A stretch of DNA of 28,585 nt from Campylobacterales bacterium (GCA_015489185.1 WGAE01000056.1:1-28585); one strand, 5' to 3'; numbered from the stretch's first letter, positions 7,219-14,877 are shown. The notes: generated by a model not told the origin, from the sequence alone. Made by a program: numbers and translations.

Positions 7219-7767
7219 TCATGAAGAGACCTCCCCTGTAATCTCTCGCAAAATCTTCGTTACGGACTCCGTTTCATGTGGTCGTAATTTCGTCAGCAAT
7301 CCCCGTTTGGGCATCAATCGGTTGCTGCCGACCAATCCGATCGCATTGCAGACGATTTCACTCGTTTTAGGCAAATTGTCGCGCGCTTCGATACGGTAGC
7401 GATACGCCCCGCCGTAGAGTCTGGAGCTGAGCGGCATGACAATGATCTGATGGTAGATCCCAAGCGTCACGGCACGGTTGAGATAGTCGTTTTGCCAGAT
7501 GACGACCGGGCGCACTTTCCCTTTGGCGTGGGGGTCCAGATCGGCGAACCAGATCTCCCCTTTGTGAATCTCCACCCCTTCAAGCCCCTCATCGGTGCTG
7601 TCATATGCCCCCTCATCCATCTCTTCGAGCGCTTCGAGCCACGCCTTTTTCTGGGTTCTGGGGCGGGTGACGAAGATGGCGCGGTTTGCCAGCAGCCACG
7701 CTCTGTAGTCGGGGTCTTTCTCCTGCTCCACCGCGGCAAGAAATGCCGCTTCACGACTCGCTTTCAT
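7219..7767 (-). CDS. MazF/PemK-like toxin-domain protein with N-terminal extension
   Basis: This is a 182-aa protein. Residues ~66-180 match the MazF/PemK fold, known in the family as mRNA endoribonucleases: HKGEIWFADLDP, KGKVRPVVIWQ, then IIVMPLSS, the family's conserved Arg/Pro and Ser positions. Residues 1-65 are an extra, mostly helical domain, ending in KKAWLEALEEMDEG plus an acidic run. This resembles the toxin-binding tail of many MazE-type antitoxins (KxWxxxFxxM, then acidic). No separate antitoxin gene is next to it. The ATG at 7767 has GGGAG upstream and lies 17 bp inside the end of the kinase gene, so it is the last gene of the pst operon. The same frame is open to 7896, but that part overlaps kinase coding and has no ribosome site. 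Toxic activity is unproven. Confidence 0.78.
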   Translation of the reverse strand: MKASREAAFLAAVEQEKDPDYRAWLLANRAIFVTRPRTQKKAWLEALEEMDEGAYDSTDEGLEGVEIHKGEIWFADLDPHAKGKVRPVVIWQNDYLNRAVTLGIYHQIIVMPLSSRLYGGAYRYRIEARDNLPKTSEIVCNAIGLVGSNRLMPKRGLLTKLRPHETESVTKILREITGEVSS

Positions 7768-9160
7768 CTCTCCCGCTTTTTGCGATAAGCCCTTCGATCG
7801 AAAACCAGAATGTCGAACCTTTACCCGGTTCGCTCTCGATCTCCAGATAGCTGTTGTGGAGCTTGAGGATATATTTGACGATATAAAGCCCCACACCGAT
7901 GGAGTTGTCCCAGGTCAGTGCATCGACACGATAGAAACGCTTCATGATCTTCTGCAGATCCTCTTTGCCAATGCCGATTCCTCTGTCGATCACCTCGATA
8001 CGCCCCTCTTTCACCCGTACAACCACCTCTTCGTCGGAGTATTTTAGCGCATTTTCAACCAGATTGAGCATGAGGTTTTCGAACATTCCGCGATCGGCAT
8101 GAAGCGTGATATCTTCCGCCTCTATGCGAATTTCGCGATCTTTGTATTTTTGCAGCAGCGTTTCACGTACATCATCGAGCAGCGGCTTGAGTCTAAATGT
8201 CGTAAACTCAGGCGTGAAGTTTTCATTCTCCAGCTTGATCGCCAGTGCGAGCCGATCGATCATGACCGAGATTTTATGGGCGTTGGAGAGCACTTTGTCC
8301 AGAAAACGGGTGCGTATGGCTTCGCTCAGCTCCCGATCCTCCTTGAATGTCTGCGCATACCCGGTGATCGCCGCGATCGGATTTTTGAACTCATGGCTCA
8401 CCGCGGCGATAATATCACTCTGCTTTTTGGTCAGCGCTTTGAGATTTTTGGTATATTTCGCTTTCTGTCGATCGCGCTTGCGCAGTTTGGTACCCACCTC
8501 CTCCACCCGTCGGGAGATTTTGTCAAACTCCAGACAGCATGCGCTGTTATCGAAGTAGATATCGTACTTTTTGTTGAGCAGGTTTTGCAAACGCGTTTCG
8601 ATCCCCTCCAGATCTTCCGAAATACGGCGGTTGATACGCATCGCCAGCCAAAACGCCACTGCCATCGCCGCAATGAAAAGCAGCATCGCTTTGAGCCAGA
8701 AACGGAAAAACTTCTCCTGGATACTCTGCAACGCATACGCCATCCGCACAAAACGCGTGCCATCCTTTTTGGCGACATAGAGAAAATCGCGATCAACACT
8801 GTCCGAATGGCGCATGGCGGAACCGATGCCCTTCTCCAGCGCTTCACGGATTTCGGGGCGGTTGCTGTGGTTTTCCATCCCTTTGACCGGTCGATTGCTC
8901 TCATAGAGCACGTTGCCGTCGCGATCGATGATCGTGATGCGTACGCCGGTTCGGTCATGGAGTTGCTTTATCAGCGAGGCGGGATCTTTGACAAACTTTT
9001 CACTGACAATATATGCGTCGATCATCTTGGTGAGCATCGTCTTGTGGTTGCCCACTTCGAGCCGCTCGAGCACGAAATAGCCCGAAAGTGCCACGACGAT
9101 CAGTGTTGCGAAAAAGAGAACGGAGAAGTTGCGAAAGTAGAGCTGATCGAGTCTCAGCAT
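7751..9160 (-). CDS. phoR: PhoR-like sensor histidine kinase of the phosphate operon
   Basis: This is a 469-aa inner-membrane kinase. Membrane segments at ~13-33 and ~155-174 enclose a ~120-residue periplasmic domain with a PAS/CACHE-like strand pattern (TGVRITIIDRDGNVLYESN). A HAMP-like linker follows, then the phospho-His H256 in AAVSHEFKNPIAAITGY, an N box LVENALKYS (N370), DRGIGIG (392-398) and GVGLYIVKYIL. Its position directly after phoU and the regulator, with a 7-bp overlap to the regulator, identifies it as the phosphate-starvation kinase. This corresponds to PhoR of other bacteria and to PhosS in Campylobacter by function. A true periplasmic sensor of this size differs from E. coli PhoR, which has almost none. 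Confidence 0.85.
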   Translation of the reverse strand: MLRLDQLYFRNFSVLFFATLIVVALSGYFVLERLEVGNHKTMLTKMIDAYIVSEKFVKDPASLIKQLHDRTGVRITIIDRDGNVLYESNRPVKGMENHSNRPEIREALEKGIGSAMRHSDSVDRDFLYVAKKDGTRFVRMAYALQSIQEKFFRFWLKAMLLFIAAMAVAFWLAMRINRRISEDLEGIETRLQNLLNKKYDIYFDNSACCLEFDKISRRVEEVGTKLRKRDRQKAKYTKNLKALTKKQSDIIAAVSHEFKNPIAAITGYAQTFKEDRELSEAIRTRFLDKVLSNAHKISVMIDRLALAIKLENENFTPEFTTFRLKPLLDDVRETLLQKYKDREIRIEAEDITLHADRGMFENLMLNLVENALKYSDEEVVVRVKEGRIEVIDRGIGIGKEDLQKIMKRFYRVDALTWDNSIGVGLYIVKYILKLHNSYLEIESEPGKGSTFWFSIEGLIAKSGRDESES

Positions 9161-9828
9161 AGTTTGTATCCGATCCCCCGAACCGGTTCGATATACTTTT
9201 TGCTTTTATCGGGGTCGATCTTCTTGAGCAGGCGGTTGATTGTGACGTTGACCGTTTTCTCCTGCTTGTGCATATCGTCTCCCCACACCTCTTCGAGCAG
9301 TTCGTCACGTGTCAGCGCGACATGTTTGTGCGTCACGAAATAGCGCAGCAGATCGAACTCCAGACGGCTAAGCCCGATCTCCTCTTCCCCGATGAAGAGA
9401 CGCCGTTCATCCAGATCGAGCCGCAGATCTTTGTAGCATAACATCCCTTCTTCCGAGGGTTGGGTGCGTCTGAGGATCGATTTGACACGCAGCACCAGTT
9501 CGTTCATATTGAAGGGTTTGGTCAGATAGTCGTCGCCGCCGCGCAAAAACCCCTCTTCGATATCACTGTCCTGATCTTTGGCGGTCACGAAGATAACGGG
9601 TATGTCGTACCCCTCTTTGCGTATCTCCCCGACAAATTCGCTCCCCTCCACGCCGGGGAGGTTTCTGTCGACGATCATCAGATCGACATCCTCTTCCGTC
9701 AAAAAGGCTTTGACCCGCTTTGTTGAGAGAAATCCGGTGACGTTGAAGCCCGCTTTTTGGAGATGATACTCCTCCAGTTCGAGGATATCCTCTTCATCTT
9801 CGATAATGACAATATGCGGCGTTCTCAC
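9154..9828 (-). CDS. phoB: PhoB/PhosR-like phosphate response regulator
   Basis: This is a 224-aa OmpR/PhoB-class regulator. The receiver has acidic residues E10/D11, phosphoacceptor D54 (MIVDRNLPGVEG), T82 in FVTAKDQDSDI and K104 in TKPFN. The winged-helix domain (~125-224) ends in KTVNVTINRLLKKID and YIEPVRGIGYKLC. It lies between phoU (4-bp ATGA overlap) and the kinase (7-bp overlap), so it most likely controls the pst promoter. The repeated operator before pstS and before the porin gene is its probable binding site. In Campylobacter jejuni the functional equivalent is called PhosR. The family is certain; orthology is inferred from the operon. Confidence 0.87.
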   Translation of the reverse strand: MRTPHIVIIEDEEDILELEEYHLQKAGFNVTGFLSTKRVKAFLTEEDVDLMIVDRNLPGVEGSEFVGEIRKEGYDIPVIFVTAKDQDSDIEEGFLRGGDDYLTKPFNMNELVLRVKSILRRTQPSEEGMLCYKDLRLDLDERRLFIGEEEIGLSRLEFDLLRYFVTHKHVALTRDELLEEVWGDDMHKQEKTVNVTINRLLKKIDPDKSKKYIEPVRGIGYKLC

Positions 9829-10490
9829 AGCTTCAGTTTACCGCCCTTTTGTGCGAAGTATGCCAGTTTGACGATCGTTACGCTTCGATCGGAGATACGT
9901 TCGAGTTTGCGCATCCCTTTGAGGAACTCGACCATCTCGCCCGCCTCTTCGGGATTGACGCAGATCTGCTGGAGCATATTTTTCTCCAAAATGGAGACGA
10001 TATCGTCGCATTTGCTCTCTTCGACATTGACTTTGCGGTAGAGATTTTCCAGCGCCTCTTCGGAGTCCGCTTCGATCGATGCGACCGCCGCTTCGAGTGA
10101 CTTTTTCGTACTCTCCAGAAAAGATTGCATATCGTTTTGCAATGCGCTCATATCGAGTTCGCCGCTGATCTGCATCTTCACCTTTTTGGCAAAACTGCGC
10201 ACATAATCGGCAATACGACTCAACTCGCTCGTAATCTTCAAATAAGCAACCACGATCCGCAGATCTTTCGCCTCGGGGGAGAAGAGCGCCAGTGTGCGGA
10301 TGATCTCGTTGTCAATCTTGTTGTTGCGGTCATGCGCGTCTTTGAGCATGCTGCGCGCCTGCGTCGCGAGTTCGGTATCCTTTTTCTCAGACGCCTCGAC
10401 GGTCAGTGTGTAGGCTTTGAGCACATCATGTGCGAGTGCCAGCACCCGTTTTTGCGTCTTCTCCATCACCTCTTTGTAGTTTCCTAACAT
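9825..10490 (-). CDS. phoU: PhoU, phosphate signalling and transport regulator
   Basis: This is a 221-aa all-helical cytoplasmic protein with two PhoU repeats (~10-100 and ~115-205). Visible family marks are DNEIIRTLALFSPEAKDLRIVVAYLKITSELSRIADY in the first half and ISDRSVTIVK at the end of the second; both carry the E/D-x-x-R-x-x-D metal-binding pattern. In known systems PhoU links PstSCAB activity to the kinase and keeps the Pho response off when phosphate is plentiful. It begins one base before the end of pstB (TAATG) and overlaps the regulator by 4 bp. Placement between pstB and the two-component genes is textbook. Confidence 0.92.
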   Translation of the reverse strand: MLGNYKEVMEKTQKRVLALAHDVLKAYTLTVEASEKKDTELATQARSMLKDAHDRNNKIDNEIIRTLALFSPEAKDLRIVVAYLKITSELSRIADYVRSFAKKVKMQISGELDMSALQNDMQSFLESTKKSLEAAVASIEADSEEALENLYRKVNVEESKCDDIVSILEKNMLQQICVNPEEAGEMVEFLKGMRKLERISDRSVTIVKLAYFAQKGGKLKL

Positions 10491-11275
10491 TATCCAAACC
10501 TTCCTGTTACGTAATCTTCTGTCAACTTCTCTTTGGGGTTGAGAAATATCTTGTCGGTTTTATTATACTCTATCAGATCGCCAAGATACATGAAAGCGGT
10601 GTAGTCGCTGATGCGGCTCGCCTGCTGCATGTTGTGGGTGACGATCAGAATGGTCACATCCTTTTTAAGCTCCAGAATCAGCTCTTCAATCGCGCCGGTC
10701 GAGATCGGATCGAGTGCGGAGGTGGGTTCGTCGAAAAGGAGTACCTGCGGTTTGAGCGCGACCGCTCTGGCGATACAGAGCCGCTGCTGCTGCCCGCCGC
10801 TGAGCCCTGTGGCACTCTGTTTGAGGCGATCTTTGACTTCCTCCCAGAGGGCGGAGCCTTTGAGCGCCGTCTCGACACGCCCCTCCAATTCGCTTCTGCT
10901 CTTGATACCGGCAAGTTTAAGTCCGTAGGCGATATTGTCAAAGATGCTCATCGGAAACGGGGTCGGTTTTTGAAAGATCATCCCCACACGCTGACGCAGG
11001 CGGATCAGTTCATTCTCTTTTTTATAGAGGAGAATATTTTCACTCTTTTCACCCGTCTCATCGTAGAGGAGTATCTCACCGTCGTATCGGTTACCCGGAT
11101 AGACGTCATGAATACGGTTGTAGGAGCGAAGCAGCGTCGATTTGCCGCAACCGCTGGGTCCGATCAGAGCGGTAACCTTCTTTTTTTTGATCTGCATATT
11201 GATCTTTTTAAGCGTAGGTGCGGAAGCACCGGCATACGAGAAAGAGAAATCTTTCGTATCGATCGCCAGTTTCAT
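10490..11275 (-). CDS. pstB: PstB, phosphate ABC transporter ATP-binding protein
   Basis: This is the ~261-aa ATPase of the high-affinity phosphate importer. Walker A is GPSGCGKST (39-47), the signature LSGGQQQRL (158-166), and Walker B VLLFDEPTSALDP (178-190) is followed by the switch His in IVTHNMQQA. A short extra loop around YDETGEKSENILLYKKE, before the Q loop, lengthens it slightly compared with E. coli PstB. The start is ATG at 11273-11275, which forms an ATGA overlap with the pstA stop. The frame stays open to 11359, but the extra 28 residues would lie inside pstA and look unlike the family. It acts at the inner membrane with PstA and PstC. Confidence 0.95.
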   Translation of the reverse strand: MKLAIDTKDFSFSYAGASAPTLKKINMQIKKKKVTALIGPSGCGKSTLLRSYNRIHDVYPGNRYDGEILLYDETGEKSENILLYKKENELIRLRQRVGMIFQKPTPFPMSIFDNIAYGLKLAGIKSRSELEGRVETALKGSALWEEVKDRLKQSATGLSGGQQQRLCIARAVALKPQVLLFDEPTSALDPISTGAIEELILELKKDVTILIVTHNMQQASRISDYTAFMYLGDLIEYNKTDKIFLNPKEKLTEDYVTGRFG

Positions 11276-12087
11276 TTCTGTTTCCTTTTTCTGAAGATAA
11301 AGCGTGTGGTGAGGTTGATCATCAGGACCATCACGGTCAAAACCACCGATCCGGCCCATGCGAGATTCTGGCTCACTTTGTCGGGAAAGGTTGCAAGCTG
11401 ATAGATCGAAACGGTCAGCGAGGGGAACTGCTCGTTCATGTTGAGGGTAAAGTAGTCGTTGTTCGCCGAAGTAAAGAGCAGCGGCGCCGTCTCACCGACC
11501 ACTCTGGCAAACGCCAGCAGGATACCGGTGATCAGACCGATCTTCGCCGCTTTGAGGACGATGTCGAAAATCACCTGCGCTTTGGAAGCCCCCAGCGCGA
11601 TCCCCGCTTCCCTCAACTCTCTGGGTACAAGCGAGAGCATCGAATCGGTCGTGCTGACGACAATGGGAATCATCATGATCGCCAGCGCCACACTCCCCGC
11701 CCAGCCGTTGAAACCGCCAAACGGCGCGACAAACAGTCCGTAGATAAAGACACCGATGACGATCGAGGGGGCACTCATCATGACATCGCTCAGATTGCGA
11801 ATGAAGATTGAAAATTTCGAGTTGAGACCGTACTCACGGATGTAGATACCCGCCAGCATCCCCAGCGGCACGCCGATCAGCGTCGCGATGCCGGCAAGCA
11901 TGAACTGCCCGACGATGACGTTGCGAAGCCCTTTGTTGACCAGATCGGTCGTGAAGAGGTGCCAGTTAATACTCTCTACCCCTTTGATCCCCAGCGTAAT
12001 CAAAATCCAGAAGAGAAAGCCCAACCCCACCAGTGCGGCGAACGTCGAAAGCGCCATAATGAGCTTGTTGATTAGCAGCCGGTTCAT
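11272..12087 (-). CDS. pstA: PstA, phosphate ABC transporter permease
   Basis: This is a 271-aa inner-membrane channel subunit with six hydrophobic segments. The EAA loop REAGIALGASKAQVIFDIVL, where PstB docks, is present, as are the family strings SAPSIVIGVFIYGLFV and ARVVGETAPLLFT. It overlaps pstC upstream (ATGA at 12084-12087) and pstB downstream by 4 bp each, so the three are translated as a coupled set. Length and topology are normal for the family. Confidence 0.94.
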   Translation of the reverse strand: MNRLLINKLIMALSTFAALVGLGFLFWILITLGIKGVESINWHLFTTDLVNKGLRNVIVGQFMLAGIATLIGVPLGMLAGIYIREYGLNSKFSIFIRNLSDVMMSAPSIVIGVFIYGLFVAPFGGFNGWAGSVALAIMMIPIVVSTTDSMLSLVPRELREAGIALGASKAQVIFDIVLKAAKIGLITGILLAFARVVGETAPLLFTSANNDYFTLNMNEQFPSLTVSIYQLATFPDKVSQNLAWAGSVVLTVMVLMINLTTRFIFRKRKQK

Positions 12088-12938
12088 GCCTCTCTCCTCA
12101 GGAAGAAAAATTTGGCGAGTGTGATCGTGAAGAAGCTGATACCAAAGAGTATCAATGCCATGTAGAACATCGCCGAGAGTTCCAGATCACCCGCTTCGGC
12201 GAAATTGTTGGCAAGCAGCACCGGAATCGAGATAGTCGGCTGTGTGAGCGAGTCGGGATAGCGAAAGACACCGCCGATCAGAAACGCGACCGCCATCGTT
12301 TCACCGAGTGCACGCCCCAGAGAGAGGATAATCGAACCGATCACACCCCGTTTGGCATAGGGAAAGATCACATCTTTGATCACCTCAAAACGCGTCGCCC
12401 CCATCGCGTAGGCGGACTCTTTGAGCACCGCGGGAGTCGTGTTCATCGCATCGCGGGTGATCGCCGCCATGAAAGGGATGACCATGATCCCCAGCACCAG
12501 CCCAGCCGTCAGAAGCGAGTTACTCTGTCCGCCGAAAAGTGACTGAATGATCGGTCCAAAGTAGAAGAGTCCCCACATACCGTAGATGATACTCGGAATC
12601 GCCGCCAGCAGTTCGATCGCGATCCCGACCGGTGCTTTGAGCGATTCACTCGCGATCTCGGTCAGAAAGATCGCGATTCCCATCGCGATCGGCACCGCAA
12701 AGAGCATGGCGATAAGTGTCGAATAGAGCGTTCCCAGAATCGGAATCAGCCCGCCGAAGACGCCCCCTTCGTCATCTTCACCCACTTCCCACTCCGAAGA
12801 GGTGATAAAGTCCCAGAATCCGAAATCATGAATCGCGTCGCGGGAGTAGTACCAGAGAATGCCGAATATCGCCGCAAGAATGATCAGCACCATCCAGGCG
12901 GAGAAGAGACTCAACGGTTTGAAAAGGCGGTTAAACAT
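12084..12938 (-). CDS. pstC: PstC, phosphate ABC transporter permease
   Basis: This is a 284-aa inner-membrane channel subunit paired with PstA. The features seen are IAMLFAVPIAMGIAIFLTE, AAIPSIIYGMWGLFYFGP, the EAA loop LKESAYAMGATRFEVIKDVI and LGRALGETMAVAFLIGG, all typical of PstC. An acidic insert in the first periplasmic loop (SSEWEVGEDDEGGVFGG) is also common in the family. The ATG at 12938 is preceded by a modest AAAGGG site. It is separated from pstS by a 133-bp spacer with two hairpins and a possible -10 box, so its dosage is probably set apart from that of pstS. Confidence 0.94.
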   Translation of the reverse strand: MFNRLFKPLSLFSAWMVLIILAAIFGILWYYSRDAIHDFGFWDFITSSEWEVGEDDEGGVFGGLIPILGTLYSTLIAMLFAVPIAMGIAIFLTEIASESLKAPVGIAIELLAAIPSIIYGMWGLFYFGPIIQSLFGGQSNSLLTAGLVLGIMVIPFMAAITRDAMNTTPAVLKESAYAMGATRFEVIKDVIFPYAKRGVIGSIILSLGRALGETMAVAFLIGGVFRYPDSLTQPTISIPVLLANNFAEAGDLELSAMFYMALILFGISFFTITLAKFFFLRREA

Positions 12939-12972
12939 GCGAAAAACCCTTTAGCGTCGTTAGAATTTTGGT

Positions 12973-12978
12973 ATTATA
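12973..12978 (-). promoter_or_regulatory. Possible internal -10 box before pstC
   Basis: On the minus strand GGCAGATATAATACC contains TATAAT 35 bp before the pstC ATG. It could give the permease, regulator and MazF-like genes basal expression independent of the pstS promoter. It abuts an inverted repeat at 12980-13018. Confidence 0.5.
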
Positions 12979-12979
12979 T

Positions 12980-13018
12980 CTGCCGACCTCTGAAGCGTAC
13001 CCTAAAACCGGTCGGCAG
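12980..13018. repeat. Inverted repeat in the pstS-pstC spacer
   Basis: CTGCCGACC at 12980-12988 and GGTCGGCAG at 13010-13018 pair perfectly over 9 bp around a 21-nt loop. No T-run follows it on the minus strand, so it is not a simple terminator. It could be an RNA-stability hairpin or a protein site beside the TATAAT at 12973. Confidence 0.55.
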
Positions 13019-13032
13019 AGAAAATAACAAAT

Positions 13033-13059
13033 CTTTCGCAGAGCGAAACTCTGCGAAAG
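13033..13059 (-). terminator. Hairpin after pstS (attenuator or 3'-end stabiliser)
   Basis: CTTTCGCAGAG at 13033-13043 and CTCTGCGAAAG at 13049-13059 form a perfect 11-bp stem with a 5-nt loop, 13 bp past the pstS stop. On the minus strand it is followed by ATTTGTTATTTTCTC, a weak U-rich tail. Partial termination or protection of the pstS message would give more PstS than permease, as is usual for binding-protein operons. Confidence 0.68.
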
Positions 13060-13071
13060 TGTGCATAAGGG

Positions 13072-14073
13072 TTACTTGATGCCCTTCTCTTTCCAGTAGG
13101 TGTGGATATCTTTGACCGTCGCGTCCGGAAGCGGTACATAGCCCAGTTTTGCGGCAATCTCGTCACCGTTTTGAAATGCCCAGTCAAAAAATGCGGCGAC
13201 CTCTTTGTTTTTCGCTTTCTTCTCATCCGGAAGGAGGATGAACGAAGCCGCTACGATCGGATAGGAGGTCTCCCCTTTCGGATAGCCGATGACCGCGTAA
13301 AAGTCGTTACTTTTATCCCACTCCGCATACTTTGCGGCATCCTGAAACGACGATACCGTCGGTGCAATCCATTTGTGCTCTCTGTTCTCGATGGTCGCGG
13401 CGGGCAGACCGGACTTGAGTTTGTAAGAGTACTCGATGTAACCGATGGAGTATTTGTTTTGCTGAATGTTTGCCGTGACCCCCTGATTACCCTTACCGCC
13501 GATGACGTTGGCGTTCCAGTTAAGTTTCTTTTTGGGTTTGAAATCGGCAGGATCGATCTTGTTGAGATAGTAAGTGAAATTATAGGTCGTTCCAGAACCG
13601 TCGGCACGTACACAGACGTTGATCGGTTTGTGCGGGAGATTGAGATCTTTGTTGTTTTCGGTGATAAGCGCGTTATCCCAGTACTTCGCTTTGCCGCTGA
13701 AGATCGCCGCGATCGCTTTTTCACTCAGTTTAAGTTGCTGATCCTTGACGCCTGGGAGGTTGTATGCGAGTACGATACTACCGACAATCGCAGGGAACAT
13801 ATCGAGTTTGTGTTTTTTGAGGCTTTTGGGTTTCAGAGGCTTGTCGCTGCCGCCGAAATCGACCAGTCGCTTCTTGATCGACTTGATACCGTCTCCGCTT
13901 CCCGTACCGGTATAGGTCACTTTGTTGCCGGTAGCGTTGTAGTACGCCTGCGCCCACTCTTTGTAGACCGGAGCGGGGAAAGAGGCACCGCGACCTGTAA
14001 TCTCGCTTGCGATGAGTGATGTTGTCGCGACCGATGCGGCAATTGCCAGTGTCGCCAAAGATTTGATTTTCAT
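13072..14073 (-). CDS. pstS: PstS, periplasmic phosphate-binding protein
   Basis: This is the 333-aa substrate-binding subunit of the phosphate importer. A signal peptide of ~23 residues (ending SLIAS) is followed by EITGRGASFPAPVYKEWAQAY, then YTGTGSGDGIKSI and FGGSDKPL, which supply phosphate-binding Ser, Gly and Asp residues. RADGSGTTYNFTYYL is the second binding segment. There is no lipobox Cys, so it is soluble in the periplasm. The ATG at 14073 has a GGAGA site with ~9-nt spacing. A phosphate-type operator and -10 box lie directly upstream, which makes this the operon's lead gene. Confidence 0.96.
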   Translation of the reverse strand: MKIKSLATLAIAASVATTSLIASEITGRGASFPAPVYKEWAQAYYNATGNKVTYTGTGSGDGIKSIKKRLVDFGGSDKPLKPKSLKKHKLDMFPAIVGSIVLAYNLPGVKDQQLKLSEKAIAAIFSGKAKYWDNALITENNKDLNLPHKPINVCVRADGSGTTYNFTYYLNKIDPADFKPKKKLNWNANVIGGKGNQGVTANIQQNKYSIGYIEYSYKLKSGLPAATIENREHKWIAPTVSSFQDAAKYAEWDKSNDFYAVIGYPKGETSYPIVAASFILLPDEKKAKNKEVAAFFDWAFQNGDEIAAKLGYVPLPDATVKDIHTYWKEKGIK

Positions 14074-14106
14074 GTTAGATAGTCTCCTGTTTTGATTTAC
14101 GGAAAG

Positions 14107-14138
14107 AGTATAAACTATTTTGGTTACAAAACGATTAC
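14107..14138 (-). promoter_or_regulatory. pstS promoter with predicted Pho-regulator box
   Basis: Read on the minus strand, GTAATCGTTTT at 14138-14128 is followed without gap by GTAACCA, then a -10 TATACT at 14112-14107. The same direct repeat and spacing occur before the porin gene (18344-18313). The box takes the place of the -35, as expected for activation by a PhoB-type regulator. Two further inverted repeats lie just upstream or overlapping: AAACGATT-AC-AATCGTTT and AAATGGT-TACG-ACCATTT (plus strand, ~14129-14170). Confidence 0.8.
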
Positions 14139-14207
14139 AATCGTTTCTTTAGTAAATGGTTACGACCATTTCTGAAAAAATGAATACATCATGAATAATA
14201 AGAGATT

Positions 14208-14233
14208 ACCGGTGCCGCTTTGCGGTCACCGGT
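14208..14233 (-). terminator. Hairpin downstream of the DUF302 gene
   Basis: ACCGGTGCCGC at 14208-14218 and GCGGTCACCGGT at 14222-14233 pair with one bulged base around TTT. It lies 33 bp past the DUF302 stop and before the pstS promoter, so it can insulate pstS from upstream transcription. The tail (AATCTCTTATTATT on the minus strand) is only moderately T-rich. Confidence 0.58.
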
Positions 14234-14266
14234 CAAGTAGCAGGAAAAAAAGGAGTGAAATAAAGA

Positions 14267-14851
14267 TTAGAAATCTCCTGAAGCCGCTTTATCCTGTGCA
14301 TCATAGATCGTTTTTTGCACACTCAATGCCATTTCCAGCATATCTTTAGGTAACGGCTTCCCGCCGTGAATCATCAATCCCATATCCATTGTAATGAGCC
14401 ATCTGTCACCGTTCTCATCTTCCCGGAGCATAATACGACACGGCATAAACGCGCCATATGCTTTAGAATAGTTGAGAAATTTGTCCGCAATCGGGCGGCT
14501 GCAGATCGAGAAGATTCTGGTATATTTGGTTTTCGGACCGCCTTCGCGAAGCGGGGTTCCGTTAAACATCGTCACATCGCCTACCAGCGCCATATTTCCG
14601 TCGCTGGCGACACTTTCGATAATATCTTTGATATCGTCGTTGCTGACATCCGGACTCACTTTACGGATACGCACCATCCCGTCCGCTGCGTTACCTGTTT
14701 TGAGTACCGTACCGAACATATCCATATATAAAGACATCGCCTTGGAGTCGAGACTTGCCGCCTGCGACATCATACCGCCGAACTTCACACCCGCGAAAAT
14801 CAATCCTGCCACTGCAAGAGCGCCTATGATAGCCAGTATATTTCTGATCAT
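14267..14851 (-). CDS. DUF302-domain membrane-anchored protein
   Basis: This is a 194-aa protein with an N-terminal membrane anchor or uncleaved signal (residues ~3-26) and a C-terminal DUF302 domain (~90-180). The domain is marked by YSKAYGAFMPCRIMLREDE and WLITMDMGLMIHGGKPLP, with a conserved Cys in MPCR and a second Cys in ICSRP. Proteins of this kind are common in sulfur-oxidising bacteria. The biochemical role of DUF302 is not established and I do not assign one. It has its own -10 box (14872-14877) and an AGGACAGGT ribosome site. It is a single gene closed by a hairpin before pstS. Confidence 0.8.
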   Translation of the reverse strand: MIRNILAIIGALAVAGLIFAGVKFGGMMSQAASLDSKAMSLYMDMFGTVLKTGNAADGMVRIRKVSPDVSNDDIKDIIESVASDGNMALVGDVTMFNGTPLREGGPKTKYTRIFSICSRPIADKFLNYSKAYGAFMPCRIMLREDENGDRWLITMDMGLMIHGGKPLPKDMLEMALSVQKTIYDAQDKAASGDF

Positions 14852-14871
14852 ACCTGTCCTTTATGTTTTAT

Positions 14872-14877
14872 ATTATA
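14872..14877 (-). promoter_or_regulatory. -10 box of the DUF302 gene
   Basis: On the minus strand AAGTTATAATATAAAAC gives TATAAT 20 bp before the ATG at 14851. The surrounding ~70 bp is very AT-rich. The 14852-14997 spacer also holds a T9 tract (14932-14940) and a CTTCATGAAG copy (14956-14965). Confidence 0.6.

Noticed and set aside
7219..7896. Longer MazF-like protein of 225 residues starting at 7896
   Set aside because: The extra 43 residues overlap the conserved kinase C-terminus in another frame. The ATG at 7767 has GGGAG and normal operon overlap.
8099..9343. 414-codon open frame on the plus strand
   Set aside because: It is antisense to the kinase and regulator genes, has Phe/His/Arg-rich shadow composition and no ribosome site. 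The minus-strand genes there have full catalytic motifs.
10490..11359. 28-residue N-terminal extension of PstB
   Set aside because: It lies within pstA coding. The ATG at 11275 gives the normal family start and an ATGA overlap.
10430..11401. 323-codon open frame on the plus strand
   Set aside because: Shadow of pstB and flanking genes, with no recognisable domain or start signal.
13102..14019. 305-codon open frame on the plus strand
   Set aside because: Antisense to pstS, which is a clear match to its family.
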